Origin: Kushneria marisflavi
GTDB taxonomy: Bacteria; Pseudomonadota; Gammaproteobacteria; Pseudomonadales; Halomonadaceae
Length of the DNA: 64,000 nt
Direction of reading: 5' to 3'
Assembly (NCBI RefSeq): GCF_002157205.1
Contig: NZ_CP021358.1
Span: 682,001 to 746,000, forward strand
Of the stretch, positions 9,609 to 17,504 are shown one piece after another (the stretch's first letter is position 1; every line of letters begins with the position of its first letter). The position numbers and the translations under genes are program-made. The notes below the pieces were generated by a model. That model was not told the origin of the DNA. It saw only the letters and a list, made by a program, of their open reading frames with translations, and did not search any database.

Positions 9609-10304
9609 ATGAATGATATCACGGCCGATACGCCTCAACCGGTACCGCTGCTCGAGGATGACCGTCTGGATGCGCTGTTCGAGTTTCTCGACTCCGAGCG
9701 CGTCAGTGAGGAAGCGCTGGATCTGTTTGGCGCCCACGGCCTTTTGACGGCATTGGCCATTTCCACCGTGCCTCACGACCGCGATGAGCGCCATGCCCTG
9801 ATTTTTGACACCACACCCGATTTTGAAAGCGACCAGCAACGCCAGGAAACGCTCGATGCGCTGGACGCCCTGATGGCCAATGCCGTCGAAGTCTTTGAAA
9901 ACGGCAACATTCCGGATCTGCCCTTTGACCTCGAGTTCGAGAGCAGCGATGAAGATGATGATGAACATCCCGTGCGGCTCTGGTGCGCAGGCTTCATGGA
10001 GGGCGTCTTTCTGGACGAGGCCGCCTGGTTTGGCGCCCAGGAAGAGACAGCCGCCGAGCTGCTGCTGCCGTTCATGACCCTGTCAGGACTCTTCGACGAA
10101 GAAGACCCGGAACTGTCCGCCCTTGGCCAACAGCCAAAGGAAGCCACCCGACTGGCCGGTCAACTGGCCGAGCTGACACTGGATCTGTATCTGCTGCAAC
10201 GCGCACCGGTCGAAAAGCCCGCTCCCAATGCTTCAAAAGGCAAGGGATCAAAAGGCAAGTCCGGCGGCAAGGGAAAATCCAGAGGCCCAGGCAAGCGTCA
10301 GTAA
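9609..10304 (+). CDS. UPF0149 family protein (YgfB/YecA-like) with a Lys/Gly-rich tail
   Basis: 231 aa from ATG 9609. The body matches the UPF0149 family: all-helical, with LDALFEFL near the start and the segment LWCAGFMEGV near residue 125. It is strongly acidic, including a run of Glu/Asp at about 112-118. The last ~27 residues switch to a basic, low-complexity Lys/Gly/Ser tail with repeats such as SKGKGSKGKSGGKGKS. YecA proteins end instead in a cysteine-containing SEC-C metal-binding motif, which is absent, so this is closer to YgfB with an added tail. YgfB-type proteins are known in Pseudomonas as regulators affecting ampDh3 expression; the role here is unknown. It diverges from sprT and converges on the ClsB-type gene. 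Confidence 0.85.
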   Translation: MNDITADTPQPVPLLEDDRLDALFEFLDSERVSEEALDLFGAHGLLTALAISTVPHDRDERHALIFDTTPDFESDQQRQETLDALDALMANAVEVFENGNIPDLPFDLEFESSDEDDDEHPVRLWCAGFMEGVFLDEAAWFGAQEETAAELLLPFMTLSGLFDEEDPELSALGQQPKEATRLAGQLAELTLDLYLLQRAPVEKPAPNASKGKGSKGKSGGKGKSRGPGKRQ

Positions 10305-10325
10305 TGCAGCTATCAAACGCTGTGC

Positions 10326-11453
10326 TCAGCGCAGCCTAGTAATCAGCGCGTCCATCACACCGTAGCCCCATTCACGCAACCGTTGGCGTCGCGACCGCGA
10401 TGACCAGCGGTCTGCGCTGATCTCGTTGCACTGGGTAAAGCAGTGTTCAAACAACTCACCCAGCTCGGCCGCAAACTCCGGATCATCAATTTCCTGATTG
10501 GCTTCCAGATTCCATTGCAGACTCCAGTGGTCGAAGTTGCATGAGCCAATGGTGGCCCAGCCATCACACAGGCTGAACTTGGCATGAATAAAGCGCGGCT
10601 GAAACTCGAAAATGCGCACGCCAGAGCGTAAGAGCCGGGTGAAAAATCGCTGCCCCGCGTATCGTACGCTGGGATGGTCATGATCGCGCGCCGCCAGCAG
10701 TAATCTGACATCCACACCTCGACGCGCTGCCCGACGCAGCTGTCTTCTTAACGTGCGCGTGGGTACGAAATAGGGCGTGCAGATCCAGATACGCTCATGG
10801 GCCGAACCTACCTGATGCTGTAACGAGCGGCGTATGGCCTGATAGTGATACCCCTGTCCCCAGACCACGCGTCCGACCATATGACCTTCACAGCGCATCG
10901 GGTGCGGCGCAATGGCGGGCTTACGATCCCTGTGCCGGGCACCGGTCACAAAGTCCTGCGTCTTGCGTGAGCGCCACACGCGATTAAACAGCTCGATCCA
11001 GTCATCGACACACGGGCCGGTAATGCGAATGGCCACCTCAAACCACGACCGAAGAAACTGATCATTCACACCGAACCCGCCCGTAAAGGCAGTATGTCCG
11101 TCGATGACAATCAGCTTTCGATGATCTCTGGAGATGAAACGCCCCAGATGTATCAGTGAAAGGACATTGAATTCACGCAGGGAGATGTTGGCATCCACCA
11201 GACGTTGCTTGCTTTCATCAGCGAGTGACCAGGACCCGCAGGCGTCGATCAGCAAACGAACGTCAACACCCCGTGATGCCGCCTGAATCAATGCTTCAAA
11301 GAATTGCTCTCCCATCTCGCCATCTTCAACGATATAGAGCTCGATCAGAACCGAGGCTCTGGCGTGGTCGATGGCTTCGAGCAGCGCTGGCACAAAGCGG
11401 TCTGCCGTCGGCAACAGGGAAAAATGATTGCCGTCATGCCACTGCTCTCTCAT
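10326..11453 (-). CDS. clsB: Phospholipase D-family cardiolipin synthase (ClsB type)
   Basis: 375 aa. Two HKD motifs of the phospholipase D superfamily are intact: HRKLIVID near residue 117 and HAKFSLCD near 297, each followed by the family's GG or GSCNFD context. There are no N-terminal membrane helices, as in ClsB/YbhO and unlike ClsA. The expected reaction is formation of cardiolipin from phosphatidylglycerol with another phospholipid at the inner membrane. GGGAG before the ATG supports the start. It lies between the UPF0149 gene and plsB, another phospholipid gene, but is transcribed away from plsB. Confidence 0.85.
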   Translation of the reverse strand: MREQWHDGNHFSLLPTADRFVPALLEAIDHARASVLIELYIVEDGEMGEQFFEALIQAASRGVDVRLLIDACGSWSLADESKQRLVDANISLREFNVLSLIHLGRFISRDHRKLIVIDGHTAFTGGFGVNDQFLRSWFEVAIRITGPCVDDWIELFNRVWRSRKTQDFVTGARHRDRKPAIAPHPMRCEGHMVGRVVWGQGYHYQAIRRSLQHQVGSAHERIWICTPYFVPTRTLRRQLRRAARRGVDVRLLLAARDHDHPSVRYAGQRFFTRLLRSGVRIFEFQPRFIHAKFSLCDGWATIGSCNFDHWSLQWNLEANQEIDDPEFAAELGELFEHCFTQCNEISADRWSSRSRRQRLREWGYGVMDALITRLR

Positions 11454-11593
11454 GGTATCTCTCCCTGCTCTGGCCTCTGGGCCATGTCGATTCCACCAGC
11501 GCTATACTATAGTGCCCTGTCATCGGATCGGTGCAGATCCCCCTGTCAGGTCACCCGACCTCCCACACTCCCGATTCAGCGAGCAAACCGGCC

Positions 11594-14071
11594 ATGTCTG
11601 AAACGTCTATACAGGGATTCTGGCAGCGCCTGGGATGCCGAGCGCTCGGTGCCTGGCTGCGTTTTCGCAGCATCGACCCCGAAAACCCCGGAGCGCTTGT
11701 CACCGGACATGACCGACCCATTATCTACATACTACCGGTGTCGGCCCTGTCCGATCGCCTGGCATTGTCGATTTTCTGTCAACGCCTTGATCTACCCTCC
11801 CCCGACGGCGACATCTGTTTGGCTCATGGGCGGCGATTCCCGGCGCGCATGGCGTTGTTTGATGCCACGCACTACCGCCGTCATCGCGGTCATGTCGATC
11901 GCTCCACATCGCTGGATCACTTGATTACCGCACTGGAGGAATACCCCGACAGTGACGTCGACCTGGTGCCGGTCACGCTGTTCTGGGGGCGCGCCCCGCA
12001 GCGTGAACGTGTGGGCCTGCGCCATCTGCTGACCGCCGATGGCTGGTCACTGGTAGGCCGCCTGCAGCGACTGGCAGGCGTGATCATGAACGGCCGCTCG
12101 CTCGAAATTCGTCTGGGAGAACCGGTATCGCTGCGCACGCTGATGGCACACGGTGACGTTGATGAGCAGTTCAACCGTATCCGCATTACCCGCTTTCTGC
12201 GGCGCTACTTCCGACGCGTTCGACTGCAGGCCATCGGGCCCGATCTGTCACATCGCCGCACGCTGATCCGCCGCGTATTGCGCCAACCCGCCGTTCGGGC
12301 CGCCGCGCACGATAATGCGCTGGAGCTTGGCGAACGTGACGAACGCGCCCTGCAGCGGGCCGAGCGCTATGGCTTTGAGATCGCCGCCAACATGTCCGCT
12401 CCGGTACTGCGCTTTCTTTATCAGGTGCTGGGGCGGCTGTGGAATCGCCTCTACGATGGCGTCGATGTGCACGGCATCGAAGACGTCGAGGCACTGGCAG
12501 GCACCCATGAACTGGTCTATGTCCCCTGTCACCGTAGTCACATCGACTATCTGCTGCTCTCCTATGTGCTCTACCAGGAGGGGCTGATGCCACCGCATAT
12601 TGCCGCCGGGCGCAATCTCGACATGCCTCTGATCGGCCCGTTGCTGCGACGCGCCGGTGCCTTTTTCATGCGACGCAGTTTCAAGGGCAATCGGCTCTAT
12701 GCCGCGGTGTTCAACGAATACCTGCACCAGCTGCTGTCACAGGGCCATCCGGTTGAATACTTTATCGAGGGTGGGCGCTCGCGTACCGGCCGCATGCTCT
12801 CCCCCAAACCCGGCATGCTGTCGATGACACTACGCTCCCATGCCCGGGCACCAAGCCGCGAGATGGCCTTTGTGCCGATCTATATCGGCTATGAAAAGGT
12901 GCTTGAATCCAACGCCTACATCCGCGAGTTGCGCACGGGCAAAAAGCGCAAGGAGACCCCACTGGGGCTGCTGCGCGTGCTGCGACATCTGCGACAGCCC
13001 TTCGGGCGCGTTCAGGTCAGCGTCGGTGAGCCACTGGTGCTGGGCAGCTATCTGGATCAGCGCTTTCCTGACTGGCGTTCGCAGGAAGCCGGGAGCGAAG
13101 CCGACTGGCTGCGCGAAGCGGTGCCGGATCTGAGTCTCGAAATCGCCACCCGCATCAATCACGCCGCCGCCCTGACGCCCATTTCCATGGTCGCCCTGAC
13201 GATTCTGGCCACGCCTCATCGCACCATCGAAATTGATCTGCTGATGCGTCAGCTCAAGACACTTTACGCATTACAGGCGCAGCTGCCGGGCGGCAAGCGC
13301 GTTCGACTACCCGAACAGGGACCACCGGAATGGCTGGCGCGCAGTGAATATCTGGGAATGGTCAGCCGTATCGAGCATTCGCTGGGCGATCTGATCACGG
13401 TCAGCGACGAGCGCGCGCCACTGCTGACGTGGTATCGCAACAACGTCCTGCATCTCTTTGCCCTTCACGCGCTGGTTGCCTTTGCCTTTCGCAACAACGC
13501 GCGTCTTGATTTCACAACGCTTGAGCGCCTGCTATCGCCCATCTGGCCGGCGCTTCAGCAGGAGTTCTTCATCGAGGCGGATGACAAGGATTTCGCCGAA
13601 CATCTGCATGGCGTGCTGGACGTGTTCGTAGCGCTGGGGCTTTTAAAAGGCAATGGAGACACCTGGCAGCGCCCCGAGACAGGCGATGAAGCACGTGAGC
13701 GGCTTTATCTGCTCGGACGAGCCATTCAGCCCACGCTCGAGCGGGGCTTCATTCTATTTTCAACGTTGATGCACTACCCCAACGGCACCATCAGTCGGGA
13801 AATGCTGGAGGCGCAGAGTCAGCTGCTGGCAGAGCGGCTGACGAGACTGCAGGGGCTCAACGCACCGGAATTCTTTGATCGACGCCTGTTTGCGGGGCTG
13901 CTCGACAGCCTGGAGCGCGATGGCTGGCTCTGGCAGTCACAGGAGAAGCTCAATTTCGATGCGCGACTGCCCGAAGCACTGATGAAAAGCCGCACCCTGT
14001 TTGACCCGGCCCTGCGCCACCGCCTGACCGAGCTGACGGCAGGACGTCCGCACACCGAAGCTTCAGCGTGA
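11594..14071 (+). CDS. plsB: Glycerol-3-phosphate 1-O-acyltransferase PlsB
   Basis: 825 aa from ATG 11594, matching the family length; upstream extension to a GTG at 11531 looks non-homologous. PlsB transfers an acyl chain from acyl-CoA or acyl-ACP to glycerol-3-phosphate at the inner membrane, the first step of phospholipid synthesis. The catalytic HRSHID (Hx4D) motif lies near residue 315. The substrate-binding EGGRSRTGR follows near 395 and the later acyltransferase motif FVPIYIGYEKV near 425. The 3' end overlaps the end of rsmJ on the other strand by 9 bp. Confidence 0.96.
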   Translation: MSETSIQGFWQRLGCRALGAWLRFRSIDPENPGALVTGHDRPIIYILPVSALSDRLALSIFCQRLDLPSPDGDICLAHGRRFPARMALFDATHYRRHRGHVDRSTSLDHLITALEEYPDSDVDLVPVTLFWGRAPQRERVGLRHLLTADGWSLVGRLQRLAGVIMNGRSLEIRLGEPVSLRTLMAHGDVDEQFNRIRITRFLRRYFRRVRLQAIGPDLSHRRTLIRRVLRQPAVRAAAHDNALELGERDERALQRAERYGFEIAANMSAPVLRFLYQVLGRLWNRLYDGVDVHGIEDVEALAGTHELVYVPCHRSHIDYLLLSYVLYQEGLMPPHIAAGRNLDMPLIGPLLRRAGAFFMRRSFKGNRLYAAVFNEYLHQLLSQGHPVEYFIEGGRSRTGRMLSPKPGMLSMTLRSHARAPSREMAFVPIYIGYEKVLESNAYIRELRTGKKRKETPLGLLRVLRHLRQPFGRVQVSVGEPLVLGSYLDQRFPDWRSQEAGSEADWLREAVPDLSLEIATRINHAAALTPISMVALTILATPHRTIEIDLLMRQLKTLYALQAQLPGGKRVRLPEQGPPEWLARSEYLGMVSRIEHSLGDLITVSDERAPLLTWYRNNVLHLFALHALVAFAFRNNARLDFTTLERLLSPIWPALQQEFFIEADDKDFAEHLHGVLDVFVALGLLKGNGDTWQRPETGDEARERLYLLGRAIQPTLERGFILFSTLMHYPNGTISREMLEAQSQLLAERLTRLQGLNAPEFFDRRLFAGLLDSLERDGWLWQSQEKLNFDARLPEALMKSRTLFDPALRHRLTELTAGRPHTEASA

Positions 14072-14854
14072 AGGCTTCAGGGAGCGATGGACATAAAGGT
14101 CATAGCGGCTGTTTTTGGAGACGATTTCGTGGCTGGGTGACGGCCCTTCAATAGGCGGTGCCCCCTTGGGCCTTTTAACCACGACCCGGTGGGTCGCCAG
14201 ATCGAGCGCCTGAGCCAGCAACTGCGGCGCATCCATATCATCCCCGACCAGACGACGAAAAAGGCGCATCTCCTTTTTTACCAGCGCCGACTTGTCCTGA
14301 TGCGGGTACATGGGATCAAGATGAATGACCTGAGGCGCAACGCTTGAGGCCGCTACCAGCGCTGACAGCGTTTGACTGCTGTCGCCCTCCACGAAAAAAA
14401 GCCGCTGGGTCAGCGTTTTTAAATCTTCCTGCCTGCGCGCCCGCTCTAAAGCATCAAACAGCAGCGCCGCCACCACGGGATGGCGCTCGATCATCAGGAC
14501 ACGTGATCCCAGCGAGGCCAGTACCGCGCTATCGCGTCCAAGCCCCGCCGTAGCATCAATGATATCTGGTGATACGCCCTGTTTCAGACCGCAGGCGCGG
14601 GCAATCAATTGCCCACGCCCGCCACCGAACTGACGGCGGTGAGCCACACCACCGCCCACCAGGTCCGCCTGAATCGGCGCACCGAACTGGCGTTTGTCAC
14701 CGCCCAGCACCAGCCCCTGCTCGCCGTAATGCAGCCATAGATCATCACTGTCCGGCGTCGATGCCAGAGTCAGCCCCAGCCGGTGTGCCAGGGCATGGCT
14801 TTGCGCATCATCGCCCAGCATCACAGGACTGGTCAGGGCGTCAGGTGATGTCAT
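14063..14854 (-). CDS. rsmJ: 16S rRNA (guanine1516-N2)-methyltransferase RsmJ
   Basis: 263 aa from ATG 14854. It methylates G1516 in helix 45 of 16S rRNA. The SAM-binding motif DATAGLGRDS is near residue 107, the acidic loop following motif I reads MIERHP, and LDPMYPH is the family's catalytic (D/N)PP-like region. The frame stays open upstream for 137 more codons, but that stretch is the uppP coding region read in another frame. The start codon overlaps the uppP stop by 4 bp (ATGA), indicating translational coupling. Confidence 0.95.
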   Translation of the reverse strand: MTSPDALTSPVMLGDDAQSHALAHRLGLTLASTPDSDDLWLHYGEQGLVLGGDKRQFGAPIQADLVGGGVAHRRQFGGGRGQLIARACGLKQGVSPDIIDATAGLGRDSAVLASLGSRVLMIERHPVVAALLFDALERARRQEDLKTLTQRLFFVEGDSSQTLSALVAASSVAPQVIHLDPMYPHQDKSALVKKEMRLFRRLVGDDMDAPQLLAQALDLATHRVVVKRPKGAPPIEGPSPSHEIVSKNSRYDLYVHRSLKPSR

Positions 14855-15648
14855 GCCAGAAAGAGAAACAGGAACACGCCCAGAATCATGCGGTAGATCA
14901 CAAAGGGCAGCATGCCGATGCGGTCCAGCGCGGCCAGAAAGAGCTTGATACAGGCCAGTGCCGACAAAAAGGAGAGCACAACGCCCCCGAGAATGGGCAG
15001 CCAGTGGGCATCCGCACCGGTCTCGGCAAGCTCGATCCCCTTGAAAAGGCCTGCCGCCAGAATCAGCGGAATCGACATCAGAAACGAAAAGCGCGCCGCC
15101 GTCTGACGGGTATAGCCCAGAAGCAGTGCTGCCGTGATGGTAATCCCTGAGCGCGAAGTACCGGGAATCAGCGCCAGCGCCTGGGCAAAGCCGATCAACA
15201 CCGCATTTTTCAGCGTCATCTGGGACATGACGAGCTTGCGGATGCCCTTGACGTCTGCCCACCACAGCAGCAGACCAAAAACGATGGTGGTGGTGGCAAT
15301 TACAAGCCCTGACCGGGCATAGGTGCTGATCAGATCATCGGCCAGAAACCCCAGAATGCCGGCCGGCAGGGTAGCCGCAATCACGGCCCAGCCAATGCGG
15401 GCTTCCTCGCTCGGGCGGCGCTTGAACACATGCGCAAACCAGCCACCCAGAATGGCAACGACGTCCTTGCGAAAGGCCATCAATACGGCCAGAAGCGTGC
15501 CTACATGGACGGCAACATCAAATGCTAGCCCCTGGTCGGGCCAGCCAAACAGCTGTGATGGCAGAATCAGATGCGCCGATGACGACACAGGCAGAAATTC
15601 GGAGATGCCCTGAATCAGGGAAAGCACCACCACATGTAACCAATCCAT
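14851..15648 (-). CDS. uppP: Undecaprenyl-diphosphatase UppP (BacA)
   Basis: 265 aa from ATG 15648, preceded by AAGG about nine bases upstream; that sequence directly abuts the alternative ATG at 15657, which is therefore unlikely. An integral membrane enzyme that recycles undecaprenyl pyrophosphate, the lipid carrier for peptidoglycan. Signature motifs are EFLPVSSSAHL near residue 17-27 and PGTSRSGIT near 160-168, with about eight hydrophobic segments. It begins a few bases after the tsaB stop and overlaps rsmJ, so tsaB-uppP-rsmJ is probably one operon. Confidence 0.96.
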   Translation of the reverse strand: MDWLHVVVLSLIQGISEFLPVSSSAHLILPSQLFGWPDQGLAFDVAVHVGTLLAVLMAFRKDVVAILGGWFAHVFKRRPSEEARIGWAVIAATLPAGILGFLADDLISTYARSGLVIATTTIVFGLLLWWADVKGIRKLVMSQMTLKNAVLIGFAQALALIPGTSRSGITITAALLLGYTRQTAARFSFLMSIPLILAAGLFKGIELAETGADAHWLPILGGVVLSFLSALACIKLFLAALDRIGMLPFVIYRMILGVFLFLFLA

Positions 15649-15659
15649 AAAGAGCATCC

Positions 15660-16343
15660 TTAATGCTTGCTTGAAACAACCTGATCACGCAGATAAATGG
15701 GAAGGGCCTCTTCAGGGCTGGTGATCAGTCCCGAGGCAAAATCCATGGCGGCCAGCTGCGCAATGTCACAGGCTTCGGGCTCGCGGGACTCGACAGTGGT
15801 CCCGATGCACTCCCGAATGTCGAGCGACAATCTGTCCATGAGGGTGACACCGCTGCCGATCATGGTGATGGACCCGGGCGTACACGAAGGCAACACAAGG
15901 GCATCAGGCGCCATGACGCTATCCACCATGACGGCTTTCAGTCGTTCCTGTTCGACCTGATAAAGTGCGACGTACAGCTCTCCCAGACGCGCATCCAGGG
16001 CCGGCATGACAAGCCTTGCGCCATCACGCTGCCAGGCGCTCTGGGCCAGCGCCCTGAGCGTCGAAACGCCCAATAGCGGACACCCCAGACCATAGGCGAT
16101 GCCCTGCGCCACACCGGCCGCAATACGAATGCCGGTAAACGATCCCGGTCCGTGACCATAGGCAATCGCGTCCAGTGAGGTACGGGCAATACCGGCCTCA
16201 TCGAGAAGGGCATCAATCATGGGCATGAGACGACGGGTATGGCCACGAGGGGCATGCTCCACCCTGCTGATCACATGACCGTCCATCCAGAGGGCTACGG
16301 AGCAGGCAGAAGAGGAAGCATCAAGGGCCAGCAGGCTAGTCAT
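15660..16343 (-). CDS. tsaB: tRNA threonylcarbamoyladenosine synthesis protein TsaB
   Basis: 227 aa, typical for TsaB (YeaZ), the scaffold partner of TsaD and TsaE in making t6A37 of ANN-decoding tRNAs. The N-terminus LALDASSSACSVAL is the ASKHA-fold phosphate loop region, and the signature YGHGPGSFTGIRI lies near residue 62-74. First gene of the apparent tsaB-uppP-rsmJ group. The adk terminator hairpin lies about 230 bp upstream. Confidence 0.95.
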   Translation of the reverse strand: MTSLLALDASSSACSVALWMDGHVISRVEHAPRGHTRRLMPMIDALLDEAGIARTSLDAIAYGHGPGSFTGIRIAAGVAQGIAYGLGCPLLGVSTLRALAQSAWQRDGARLVMPALDARLGELYVALYQVEQERLKAVMVDSVMAPDALVLPSCTPGSITMIGSGVTLMDRLSLDIRECIGTTVESREPEACDIAQLAAMDFASGLITSPEEALPIYLRDQVVSSKH

Positions 16344-16571
16344 GGGCTCGCTACGTCAGAGTCGAAAATGAGGCGGCATTATACGTAGGTATTGCAACGC
16401 TCGTCCAAAACGCTTTCGAGACTGCGCTTCAAAGGACACACCTGCCGCTGCACAGTGGTACGAGCCATGGAAGCTGCGCATCATGGCACTGCTGTAAAAG
16501 AGACACTATGCTCGCCTGGGTATTCGATGGAAACTTCGGAAAAAACGCGTCACTGCACATTTAAAAAAAAG

Positions 16572-16608
16572 AAAAAACCGCACACCCGAAAGGCATGCGG
16601 TCTTTTTT
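16572..16608. terminator. Terminator after adk
   Basis: ACCGCA/TGCGGT stem flanked by runs of A and T (AAAAAACCGCA ... TGCGGTCTTTTTT) with a 13-base loop. It lies 25 bases beyond the adk stop on the minus strand and can work in both directions. The rest of 16344-16632 holds no convincing gene. Confidence 0.75.
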
Positions 16609-16632
16609 GAAAAACGCTTTCGCGATCATCGA

Positions 16633-17289
16633 TCAGGAAGAAAGTGCCTCGATTACCTGGGCTCGAATATCTTCAACACTTCCCACGCCCTCGATACGAT
16701 GGAAGGCCGGTGCCTGCTCGGGTGCCTGCTCCTGCCACTGCTGATAATACGCAATCAGGGGCTCGGTCTGGTCGTGATAAACCTCCAGACGATGACGCAC
16801 GGTCTCTTCGCGGTCATCTTCACGCTGGATCAGAGGCTCACCGGTTTCATTATCAATATCGGCCTGTAGCGGCGGCTGGTTATCGACATGATAGACACGT
16901 CCCGACCCGGGATGGACACGACGTCCGGAAAGACGGTTGATGATTTCTTCATCGGCCACATGAATTTCAAGGACGTGGTCCAAATCGATCCCGGCTTCCT
17001 TCAGAGCGTCCGCCTGTACGATCGTGCGAGGGAAGCCATCAAAGAGAAATCCGTTGGCACAGTCGGGTTGGGCAATACGCTCCCTGACCAGTTCGATGAT
17101 CAGATCATCGGAGACGAGCTGGCCGGCAGACATGATTTCCTTGACCCTCAGGCCCAGCTCATTGCCTTCCTTGACGGCCGCCCGCAGCATATCGCCGGTC
17201 GAAATCTGGACGATATCGAAGCGTTCGCAGATGAATCGGGCCTGCGTCCCCTTACCCGCACCAGGGGCTCCCAACAGGATCAAACGCAT
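16633..17289 (-). CDS. adk: Adenylate kinase
   Basis: 218 aa. Catalyses 2 ADP to ATP and AMP in the cytoplasm. P-loop GAPGAGKGT at residues 7-15, NMP-binding segment STGDMLR, DGFPRT at about 84-89 and a long LID domain (about 122-159). The LID contains [11 protein letters not shown] and no Cys4 zinc site, as in other gammaproteobacterial enzymes. Stand-alone gene with its own terminator. Confidence 0.97.
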   Translation of the reverse strand: MRLILLGAPGAGKGTQARFICERFDIVQISTGDMLRAAVKEGNELGLRVKEIMSAGQLVSDDLIIELVRERIAQPDCANGFLFDGFPRTIVQADALKEAGIDLDHVLEIHVADEEIINRLSGRRVHPGSGRVYHVDNQPPLQADIDNETGEPLIQREDDREETVRHRLEVYHDQTEPLIAYYQQWQEQAPEQAPAFHRIEGVGSVEDIRAQVIEALSS

Positions 17290-17461
17290 GAAAAACCGCT
17301 CCTCAATAAATGACTCATGATCCGGGCCCGCCTCAGTAGATCATCACTACAGGGAGGCCATCTGAAAATAAAACGCAACAATAACGACAGGCGACCTGCA
17401 GGCACAAGTGAAGTCGACGGCTCTGCGACATATTGACGAGCCTCGCCCACAGCGCACCGAC

Positions 17462-17488
17462 AAAAAGGGCGGCCATTCAGGCCGCCCT
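17462..17488 (-). terminator. Terminator of the aceEF operon
   Basis: On the minus strand a perfect nine-base-pair stem AGGGCGGCC / GGCCGCCCT with loop TGAAT is followed by TTTTT. It starts 17 bases after the aceF stop codon. Confidence 0.9.
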
Positions 17489-17504
17489 CTGGCACTTCCT
17501 GGCG

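Noticed and set aside
14855..15265. Upstream extension of the rsmJ frame by 137 codons
   Set aside because: It lies entirely inside uppP in a different frame; the ATGA overlap marks the true rsmJ start.
16392..16610. 72-codon plus-strand frame between tsaB and adk
   Set aside because: It runs through the adk terminator hairpin, ending in a poly-Lys segment coded by the A-run.
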